Assembly: GCA_964242595.1 (NCBI GenBank)
Contig: CAXTBC010000012.1
Location: 5,391-69,390, forward strand
Length of the DNA: 64,000 nt
Reading direction: 5' to 3'
Source: BOG-908 sp964242595
Lineage (GTDB): Bacteria > Pseudomonadota > Alphaproteobacteria > Acetobacterales > Acetobacteraceae
Made by a program: the position numbers and the translations under genes. Every line of letters begins with the position of its first letter. The first letter of the stretch is position 1. Under the pieces are notes generated by a model. The model saw only the letters and a list, made by a program, of their open reading frames with translations, made no database searches and was not told where the DNA came from. Below, piece by piece: positions 58,676-64,000 of this stretch.

Positions 58676-58694
58676 AGAAAAGAAGCAAAAGACT
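58650..58694. repeat. Family A repeat, alpha arm cut by IS630
   Basis: AAGCAAGGAAGGCC then CTTCTTTTCTGAAGAAAAGAAG and CAAAAGAC, where the sequence breaks at the TA that flanks the IS. The beta arm is not found beyond the IS (59756 on). Encodes the C-terminal residues and stop of lipB. Confidence 0.85.
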
Positions 58695-58704
58695 TAGAGC
58701 GAGT

Positions 58705-59311
58705 TCACGCTGACTGGAGGTAACCTGCATGCCGGAGATAATTCCGGCACTCGGTTTGGCTGAAGGTGTCGGAGATCGGGCCGAGGGTGCTCCAGAGCTC
58801 GTCCATCGTTCGCAGCGCTTTGTCTCGCAGGAGTGATTTGAGCTTGGCAAAAACCATTTCGATGGGGTTCAGGTCAGGGCTGTAGGCAGGCAGGTAAAGA
58901 AGTGCTGCGCCGGCGGCCTCGATGGCTGCGCGGCCCCCCGCCACTTTGTGCGAGCTGAGGTTGTCCATGATGACGGTGTCGCCGGGCTCCAGTTCCGGCA
59001 CGAGGACCTGTTCGATGTAAGCCACGAACATGTCGCCGTCGACCGCGCCATCGATCACGCACGGAGCCACCATGCCGCTCTCCCGCAGTCCGCCGATGAA
59101 GGTCGATATCTGCCAATGCCCGTGCGGCACTGCTTGGACCAGGCGCTGGCCGCGCGGCGCACGTCCGTAGCGGCGCACCATGTTGGTGGTGGTCCAGGTC
59201 TCGTCGAGGAAGATCAGCGTGCCGGCGTTCAGCTTGGGCTGGTTGTGTCGCCACAGATCGCGTGCTTCAGCGATATCCGGGCGCGCCTGTTCGGCCGCGT
59301 GAATGGACTTT
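58705..59311 (-). CDS. IS630 transposase, catalytic part (OrfB)
   Basis: Reads from the A7 frameshift site as KSIHAAEQARPDIAEARDLW, then LIFLDETWTTTN (first Asp), VIMDNLSSHK (second Asp) and LPAYSPDLNPIEMVFAKLKSLLR (final Glu): the DDE triad of IS630/Tc1 transposases. An internal ATG at 59181 gives a 158-residue stand-alone frame, but that loses the first Asp, so function requires the -1 frameshift from OrfA. Ends 8 bp from the element end. Confidence 0.88.
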
Positions 59312-59666
59312 TTTTATGCGTCAGGCGCAGCTGTGCTAGGGTCTTGAACATCAGGCCTTTGCTCGCTGTCACGGCATGCGTGGCCATCAGCCAGCGGCGC
59401 AGCTCATCGATGGTCGCGTCAGGTCTGGCGGCAATCTCGGCCGCAATCGCGCCGTGCACGCCGGCAAGTTTCAGCGGCACATGACACCGCTGCGGCCGGG
59501 CCGACACCTCTCCGGTCAGCCGTCGCCGGCTTAGCACCTTCGAGACATACGACACGCTGACGAGCAGCTGTTCGGCCACCTGGCCTACAGCTGCCCCCTC
59601 GTCGGCCAATGCAAACACCCGTTCACGCAAATCCTGCGAGTAGGGCTTTCCGCGGCTCCAAGCCAT
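59229..59666 (-). CDS. IS630 transposase, helix-turn-helix part (OrfA)
   Basis: From ATG 59666: MAWSRGKPYSQDLRERVFALADEGAAVGQVAEQLLVSVSYVSKVLSRRR, the paired-like HTH that binds the IS ends, then the LRRWLMATHAVTASKGLMFKTLAQLRLTHKK linker. At AAAAAAAG (59308-59315) a -1 shift fuses it to OrfB; without the shift translation ends at 59229. Full length for this IS subgroup. Confidence 0.88.
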   Translation of the reverse strand: MAWSRGKPYSQDLRERVFALADEGAAVGQVAEQLLVSVSYVSKVLSRRRLTGEVSARPQRCHVPLKLAGVHGAIAAEIAARPDATIDELRRWLMATHAVTASKGLMFKTLAQLRLTHKKSPFTRPNRRARISLKHAICGDTTSPS

Positions 59667-59792
59667 CTGCTGCTCCGGTGATCTGACCGGAGACATATGA
59701 ATCACAAGATAGGGGCGTTTCGGAAGCCCGATCTGGTCAGGCTGAACTCGCTCTAAAACCTAGTCGGGCGCTCGCGGCAGATATTCGACGGA

Positions 59793-60146
59793 TCAGCTAC
59801 GCCGCTTCGTCGCCCTTGGGGCGGTGCGGTTCATCGCCGTCACCATCCCGCCTACGCAGATCAGGCCGAGCGAGACGGGTATCAGCCACACCCGCCGCCC
59901 GAGCAGCGGCATCACCACCGAGTTCCAGGCGAAATGCCCGAACGCAGCCGTCACTACGTGCTGGACGTGCTCCGGACTGACCGCGTGCAGCGTGTGGATC
60001 GTTTCGAACAGCGTAATATCCGGCGGCAGCAGCGAGGCGAGCGCCACGCCGCCCACAAGCAGGATTGCCGCCAACACTGCGAAAATCCTAGGCACCAACG
60101 CCAGTTCGGAGCCGGCAGGCGGGCGGGCCAGAGTGGGCCTTTTCAT
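59793..60146 (-). CDS. Hypothetical membrane protein, 117 residues
   Basis: Family not recognised. Two hydrophobic segments (about 18-42, VPRIFAVLAAILLVGGVALASLL; and 84-104, RVWLIPVSLGLICVGGMVTAM) flank a loop with HTLHAVSPEHVQHVVTAAFGHFAWNSVVMPLL. Both ends are basic, so both termini may be cytoplasmic. ATG 60146. It stands alone between the IS and rluB. Confidence 0.6.
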   Translation of the reverse strand: MKRPTLARPPAGSELALVPRIFAVLAAILLVGGVALASLLPPDITLFETIHTLHAVSPEHVQHVVTAAFGHFAWNSVVMPLLGRRVWLIPVSLGLICVGGMVTAMNRTAPRATKRRS

Positions 60147-60284
60147 GGCGATCGCCCCCTCGGGGATGCAGGACGGTGGTGCACAGCATGTGTTCCGGTT
60201 TGGTGAGGCAGCAAGGCCACGGTCGCATCATGCAGCAGACTTGCGGGCGCTGTCACCAGACGACTGCCGCGGCCCGAGGGCCTG

Positions 60285-61043
60285 CTAGCCCGGCAACTGC
60301 TCCCGCAACACTTTCGGCGGCACCTCGGCTAGCTCGCCCCGTTCCAGGTTGCCCAATTGGAACGGCCCGTAGGCGATCCGTATCAGCCGCGTCACGCTCA
60401 GGTTCAGGTGTCCCATCACGCGGCGGATCTCTCGGTTGCGGCCCTCCCGCAGAGAGACGGTCAGCCACGCGTTGGTGCCCTTGCGGCTGTCCAGCCCGGC
60501 CTCGATGCCGGCGTAGCGGGTGCCGTCGATCACCAGGCCGCGCGCCAGGTCGGCCAGCTGCTGCGGCTCGATGGCGCCGTGCACGCGCACCCGGTAGCGG
60601 CGGATCCAGCCGTTGGCGGGCAGCTCAAGCTGGCGGGCAAGCGCCCCGTCGTTGGTCAGCAGCAGCAGGCCCTCGCTGTTGAGGTCCAGCCGGCCGACGC
60701 TCACCACGCGCGGCATCGTGGCCGGCATTTTCTGGAACACGGTGGGGCGGCCCTCCGGGTCCTTGTGCGTGGTCATCAGCCCGTCCGGCTTGTGGTAGCG
60801 CCACAGCCGCGCGCGCGCCGGCGCCTCCACCACCTGGCCCGCCACCTGGACGATGTCGCCAGCGCCCACGAAGGTAGCCGGGTGCGTCACCGCCTGGCCG
60901 TTTAGGGACACGCGGCCCTCGGTGATCAGCCGTTCGGCATCCCGCCGGCTCGCCACGCCGGCACGCGCCAGCCACTTGGCGATGCGGTCGCCCTCGCGCC
61001 CCGCTGCGGCCGGCGCCGCATTCTCGTCTGCCGCGTCGCTCAC
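60285..61043 (-). CDS. rluB: rRNA large-subunit pseudouridine synthase (RluB/RsuA family)
   Basis: A 252-residue pseudouridine synthase. N-terminal S4 domain (RIAKWLARAGVASRRDAERLITEGRVSLNGQAV, about 20-52), then RYHKPDGLMTTHKDPEGRPTVFQ, and the catalytic motif SVGRLDLNSEGLLLLTNDG (Asp nucleophile), and EGRNREIRRVMGHLNLSVTRLIRIAYGPFQL near the end. In E. coli RluB modifies 23S position 2605. The GTG at 61043 overlaps the upstream peptidase stop. Confidence 0.93.
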   Translation of the reverse strand: MSDAADENAAPAAAGREGDRIAKWLARAGVASRRDAERLITEGRVSLNGQAVTHPATFVGAGDIVQVAGQVVEAPARARLWRYHKPDGLMTTHKDPEGRPTVFQKMPATMPRVVSVGRLDLNSEGLLLLTNDGALARQLELPANGWIRRYRVRVHGAIEPQQLADLARGLVIDGTRYAGIEAGLDSRKGTNAWLTVSLREGRNREIRRVMGHLNLSVTRLIRIAYGPFQLGNLERGELAEVPPKVLREQLPG

Positions 61044-61762
61044 CGGGATGCCGCCTGGACCAGGGCCGCGAAGATCAGCGCGTCTCCGGGATCGATGAGG
61101 AACTCCGGGTGCCACTGCACGCCCAGGCAGAAGCGGCGTCGCGAGTCCTCGATGGCCTCCACCACGCCGTCCTCGGCCACGGCGCACACCACTGCGGACC
61201 GCCCCGGCGAGAGCACCGCCTGGTGGTGCGAGGAGTTCACCTGCATCTCCGCCCGCCCGACGATGCGGTGCAGCAGGGTGGCGGGCGCTACCGCCACCCT
61301 GTGCCCCGCCTCGTGCCTCGGGTTGGGCTGCTCGTGCGGCAGCGCGCCGGGCACCGCGTCCGGGATGTGCTGGATCAGCGTGCCGCCCAGCGCCACAGCC
61401 AGCAGTTGCTCGCCGCCGCAGATCCCCAGCACCGGCATGTCGCGCGCCAGCGCGCCGTCCAGCAACGCGTGCTCGGCGCGGGTGCGGCCGGATTTCAGCG
61501 TGACCGAGGCGTGCACGTCGGCGGCACCGTAGAGCGTGGGGTCGACGTCGAACGCGCCGCCTGTCACCACCAGCGCGTCGATGGCGTCCAGCATATTCGC
61601 CGCCAGCTCGGCGTGGTGCGGCAGGGCCACGGGGACGCCGCCGGCGGCCGCGATGGCGGCGGCGTAGTTGGTGCGCAGCGCGTACCAGGGATAGACGGAG
61701 TAGCCGCCCGGCGGCTCGGAATCCAGCGTGATGCCGACCAGCGGCTTGCGGGGAGAGGTCAT
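61040..61762 (-). CDS. Gamma-glutamyl-gamma-aminobutyrate hydrolase family (peptidase C26) protein
   Basis: A 240-residue class I glutamine-amidotransferase-like hydrolase, like PuuD. Blocks: PLVGITLDSE, DALVVTGGAFDVDPTLYG, DMPVLGICGGEQLLAVALGGTLIQHI (nucleophile Cys in GICGG), VNSSHHQAV and LGVQWHPEF (catalytic His and nearby Glu). Could cleave gamma-glutamyl-GABA in putrescine breakdown, but no other put/puu gene is present. ATG 61762, divergent from tadA. Confidence 0.9.
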   Translation of the reverse strand: MTSPRKPLVGITLDSEPPGGYSVYPWYALRTNYAAAIAAAGGVPVALPHHAELAANMLDAIDALVVTGGAFDVDPTLYGAADVHASVTLKSGRTRAEHALLDGALARDMPVLGICGGEQLLAVALGGTLIQHIPDAVPGALPHEQPNPRHEAGHRVAVAPATLLHRIVGRAEMQVNSSHHQAVLSPGRSAVVCAVAEDGVVEAIEDSRRRFCLGVQWHPEFLIDPGDALIFAALVQAASR

Positions 61763-61785
61763 GGACGCAGTAGTACCGGCACGGC

Positions 61786-62274
61786 GTGAGTCTGGACAGC
61801 GTTAAGGCGCCCCCGCCCGGCCCGATGCGCCTGGCGCTGGCCCAGGCGCACGCAGCGGCGGTGCGCGGCGAGGTGCCGGTGGGCGCCGTGGTGCTGGCGC
61901 CGGACGGCCGCGTGCTGGCGCTGGCCGGCAACAGCGTGGAAGCCGCGCACGACGCCAGCGGCCACGCCGAGCTGCTGGCGATGCGCGCTGCCGCCGCCGC
62001 GCTGGGCACGCCGCGGCTGGTAGGGTGCGACCTGTGGGTGACGCTGGAGCCCTGCGCCATGTGCGCGGCCGCCGCCGTGCATTTCCGCCTGCGCCGGGTG
62101 GTGTTCGGCGCCTACGACCCCAAGGGCGGCGGCGTGGAGCATGGCGCGCGGGTGTTTGCGGCGCCTGGGTGCCTGCACGTGCCGGAGGTGGTGGGGGGCG
62201 TGCTGGAGACGGAGTGCGGGGAGGTTTTGCGGGTGTTCTTTGCCGGGAAAAGGAAGCAAGGCCTTCTTTTCTGA
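61786..62274 (+). CDS. tadA: tRNA-specific adenosine deaminase TadA with repeat-derived C-terminus
   Basis: A 162-residue zinc deaminase converting A34 to inosine in tRNA-Arg. Zinc and catalytic motifs: SGHAELLAMRAAAAALG (HAE) and LEPCAMCAAAAVHFRLRRVVFGAYDPKGGG (PCxxC). The start is GTG (MSLDSVKAPPPGPM); a downstream in-frame ATG (MRLALAQ) gives the more standard N-terminus. The last residues KRKQGLLF and the stop TGA come from a family A repeat. Confidence 0.93.
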   Translation: MSLDSVKAPPPGPMRLALAQAHAAAVRGEVPVGAVVLAPDGRVLALAGNSVEAAHDASGHAELLAMRAAAAALGTPRLVGCDLWVTLEPCAMCAAAAVHFRLRRVVFGAYDPKGGGVEHGARVFAAPGCLHVPEVVGGVLETECGEVLRVFFAGKRKQGLLF

Positions 62275-62389
62275 AGAAAAGAAGCAAAAGACTTTGACTC
62301 CGCTGTCGCGTGACTATCCAGCTTGCACCCGACAGGGAGGAACAGTTTTTTGGTTCTTTTTTTCAAAAAAGAACCGCTTGCTTGCTTCC
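62251..62389. repeat. Family A repeat, full copy (alpha left, beta right)
   Basis: Alpha hairpin CTTCTTTTCTGAAGAAAAGAAG, centre CGCTGTCGCG..CACCCGACAGGGAG, beta arm GGTTC..GAACCGC. The left end codes the last residues of TadA; the right end touches the cysE stop (TAG at 62389). A clear case of an element ending both convergent genes. Confidence 0.89.
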
Positions 62390-63222
62390 TAGATCACGTA
62401 GTCCAGCGGCGGCAGCGTCTGGTCCATCGTCAGCGCCGGCATCGCAGTGTGGCGCACGCCTACCGGGCGCGCCGGGTTGCCGACCACCGTGGTGTACGGC
62501 GCCACGTCCTCCAGCACGATGCTGCCGGCGCCCACCTTGGCGCCCTCGCCTACCGTGATGCCGCCCAACACCTTGGCACCCGCGCCGATCAGCACGCCGC
62601 GGCGGATCTTCGGATGGCGGTCGCCGCTGGTCTTGCCGGTGCCGCCCAGCGTCACGCTCTGCAGCATGGAAACGTCATCGTCGATCACCGCGGTCTCGCC
62701 CACCACCAGGCCGGTGCCGTGGTCCAGCAACAGGCCGCGGCCGAGCTGCGCGGCGGGGTGGATGTCGACCGCGAACACCTCCGCGCTGCGGCTTTGCAGG
62801 TGACGCGCCAGATGCTGGCGGCCGCGCAGCCACAGCCAGTGGCCGAAGCGGAAAGCCTGCAGCGCCTGGTAGCCCTTGAAGAACAGAAACGGGGTCAGCA
62901 GGTCCGGGCAGGCCGGGTCGCGGTCGCGCACGGCGGTCAAGTCGGCGATGGCGGCCGCCTCGATACTTGGGTCCGCCGAGAGCGCCTCGCACAGCATGCC
63001 TTCGAGCGTGTCGATCCTGATGGCGTAATCCGAAAGCTTGCGGGCCAGCCGGTGGGCCAGGGCGTCGGCGAAGGTGTCGTGCTGCAGCACCGTGTCACGT
63101 ATGCCGTCGGCCATGACGCGGTCGTGCTCGATGGCGGCAACGGCTTCCTCGCGCACCATGTCCCACAGATGGCGGGACTCGCTGCTCGTTTGCCTCTCGC
63201 CGCATAGTCCTAGCCGGGTCAT
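62389..63222 (-). CDS. cysE: Serine O-acetyltransferase
   Basis: A 277-residue hexapeptide-repeat acetyltransferase making O-acetylserine, the acceptor for sulfide in cysteine synthesis. N-terminal helical domain (about 15-130) with LWDMVREEAVAAIEHD. Left-handed beta-helix from VFAVDIHPAAQLGRGLLLDHGTGLVVGETAVIDDDVSMLQSVTLGGTGKTSGDRHPKIRRGVLIGAGAKVLGGITVGEGAKVGAGSIVLEDVAPYTTVVGNPAR. Catalytic His in DIHPAA and LDHGTG. ATG 63222. Complements the sulfate-activation genes at 20-25 kb. Confidence 0.95.
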   Translation of the reverse strand: MTRLGLCGERQTSSESRHLWDMVREEAVAAIEHDRVMADGIRDTVLQHDTFADALAHRLARKLSDYAIRIDTLEGMLCEALSADPSIEAAAIADLTAVRDRDPACPDLLTPFLFFKGYQALQAFRFGHWLWLRGRQHLARHLQSRSAEVFAVDIHPAAQLGRGLLLDHGTGLVVGETAVIDDDVSMLQSVTLGGTGKTSGDRHPKIRRGVLIGAGAKVLGGITVGEGAKVGAGSIVLEDVAPYTTVVGNPARPVGVRHTAMPALTMDQTLPPLDYVI

Positions 63223-63317
63223 GGCGCCTGCTCTCCTGGGAACGGTGGCGACATGGGCTGCTTGTGGCTAAAAGTTAAGATGTGCAGCTTGGCGACAGAC
63301 AGGCGAGGAATGGCGGA

Positions 63318-63725
63318 GTGATTCGCAAGGCAACCGCTCGGGACATCCCCCGGCTGATCGCGATCCTCGCCGCCGTACGCGAAAACCGGCTCCGCGAACC
63401 CCGGTCGGGTGACGCCGCAGGACGTGCAGTGGTTCGTCGACAATCCCGGCATCTTCGTCTGGAAGAAGCCGGCTGTGTCGCCGGCTTCTCGGCTGCCGAC
63501 CCGAGGGACGGCAGCATCTGGGCGCTGTTCATGGACCAGGCCTACGAAGGACGGCATCGCGCAATGCCTGCTCACCCGCTCCTGCGCGGTGCTGCTGCAC
63601 GCCCGGCTGGACTCGCCTGTGGCTGACGATGGCGGCCGGCACCCGCGCCGAGCGTTTCTACCTGGAGGCGGGCGGACGGTCGCAGGTATCTCGGACGGAC
63701 AGCTCCTGTTCGAGAGGGTGCTGGA
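63318..63725 (+). pseudogene. Decayed GNAT-family acetyltransferase
   Basis: From GTG 63318 the sequence begins as a normal GNAT: VIRKATARDIPRLIAILAAVRENRL. The signal then moves to a second frame (TPQDVQWFVDNPGIFVWKK, about 63410-63468), back to the first (CVAGFSAADPRDGSIWALFMDQAYEG) and again to the second (GIAQCLLTRSCAVLLHA), then to a third with LTMAAGTRAERFYLEAGG, and last DGQLLFERVL near 63720. At least four frame changes are needed for one protein of about 135 residues. So it is a pseudogene, unless sequencing errors cluster here. Confidence 0.8.
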
Positions 63726-63774
63726 GGCCGGGCGGACTTCTGCGCCAGCGGGTGAAAGCGCTTGCCGAGTGCGA

Positions 63775-63943
63775 AAGCATGGGGCTCTGCCCAAAACCCC
63801 GCTGGGGCCTCGAGGCCCCCAAACCCCCATCCGTCTAGGCTCTCTTACAAAGAGGTTCTAACGACGACCGTCCTTAGCGGGCCGGCGCCGCAGGCGCCAT
63901 TAATTCGAGCCTGCGGCACCGGGGGGCAGAGCCCATGCCTTCC
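63775..63943. repeat. Family B repeat, long variant
   Basis: GGGGCTCTGCCC, then GGGGCCTCGAGGCCCCC, the variable segment (GACCGTCCTTAGCGGGCCGGCGCCGCAGGCGCC), and GGGGGGCAGAGCCC at the right. Reverse orientation to most copies. No gene is seen from 63726 to the window end. Confidence 0.82.
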
Positions 63944-63981
63944 TCAATCATACTAACGGCCGTAAACTTTGACCTATAGAC

Positions 63982-64000
63982 AAGCATGGGGCTCTGCCCC
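63982..64000. repeat. Start of another family B repeat, cut by the window edge
   Basis: AAGCATGGGGCTCTGCCCC repeats the opening of the copy at 3138-3156, so a further copy continues beyond the window. Confidence 0.7.

Larger units (their letters stand above)
58697..59753 (-). mobile_element. IS630-family insertion sequence
   Basis: A 1057-bp element. Inverted ends GAGCGAGTTCA (58697-58707) and TGAACTCGCTC (59743-59753) are preceded and followed by TA, the duplicated IS630 target. It carries two minus-strand frames, orfA (HTH) and orfB (DDE catalytic), joined by a run of seven A at 59309-59315 that permits -1 frameshifting. It looks intact, so it may still be mobile. It interrupts a family A repeat just after lipB. 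Confidence 0.92.

Noticed and set aside
58697..59753. Prophage or genomic island around the IS
   Set aside because: No integrase, structural or plasmid genes; neighbours are housekeeping genes (lipB, rluB, tadA, cysE) in normal composition.
3134..63943. Possible CRISPR array from regularly recurring repeats
   Set aside because: Copies are kilobases apart, palindromic, intergenic and unequal in length; no short spacers and no cas genes.

Overview
The window is GC-rich DNA (roughly two-thirds G+C, long open frames on both strands) from an alphaproteobacterium, most likely a member of the Acetobacteraceae/Rhodospirillales. Pointers are a DUF6481 protein, a FYDLN-acid (TIGR02300-like) protein, addA directly followed by trxA, purD divergent from xseA, a CckA-like kinase next to flagellar export genes, and a fused CysN/CysC. 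Genus cannot be fixed from sequence alone. The window is chromosomal housekeeping DNA. It has no prophage, plasmid functions or CRISPR, and one IS630-type insertion sequence.

Layout. 1-12.4 kb: YciI and EVE proteins, acetyl-CoA synthetase, an exported GH44 glycosidase, an exported M1 aminopeptidase, an SDR, dihydroorotase, DUF6481 and an OmpA-like lipoprotein. 12.4-20.2 kb: DUF3667 membrane protein, an entericidin-like lipoprotein, a 52-residue membrane protein, thioredoxin, AddA (no addB beside it), a secreted protein, FYDLN protein. 20.2-24.8 kb: sulfate activation (an HTH-CysD fusion, CysNC, CysQ); CysE at 62-63 kb supplies the acceptor for the reduced sulfur. 24.9-35.6 kb: a mainly minus-strand cell-surface glycan cluster (HAD phosphatase, CgeB-like transferase, sugar nucleotidyltransferase, methyltransferases, an apparently circularly permuted glycoside hydrolase, PIG-L deacetylase, GT4, GNAT, GT9), broken by nhaA. 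35.7-39.6 kb: panB-purD and divergent xseA. 39.8-44.8 kb: TetR, Baeyer-Villiger-type monooxygenase, SDR and coniferyl-aldehyde-type dehydrogenase, a probable catabolic unit. 44.9-50.3 kb: cytochrome c with Tat-exported flavin amine oxidase, Bcr/CflA pump, xanthine phosphoribosyltransferase, CsaA-like protein, asparaginase. 50.5-57.1 kb: CckA-like kinase and flagellar genes (flgB-flgC-fliE-fliQ-fliR-flhB on minus; fliO-fliP on plus). 57.3-64 kb: tRNA-Leu(GAG), lipB, IS630, rluB, peptidase C26, tadA, cysE and a decayed GNAT gene.

The most unusual feature is two dense intergenic repeat families. Family A (about 25 full or partial copies, one per 2.5 kb) has two AT-rich hairpin arms flanking a GC-rich centre. 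It is directional: one arm (alpha) carries GGCCTTC and the other (beta) carries GTTC or GTCC. The stem bases covary between copies. Copies sit flush against stop codons, could end transcription in either direction, and supply the C-terminal codons of lipB and tadA and the N-terminus of a cytochrome c. Family B (about 10 copies) is a GC-rich palindromic repeat with GGGGCTCTGCCCC ends. One A copy lies inside a B copy, and the IS630 lies inside an A copy, so the insertions can be ordered.

Other points worth follow-up are the in-frame YdaS/Cro-like HTH on CysD with a TTTAG-N5-CTAAA palindrome just upstream, the permuted glycosidase, a methyltransferase frame that stays open antisense through nhaA, a frameshifted exported protein between cysD and cysNC, and a 48-bp MITE that supplies a stop codon.
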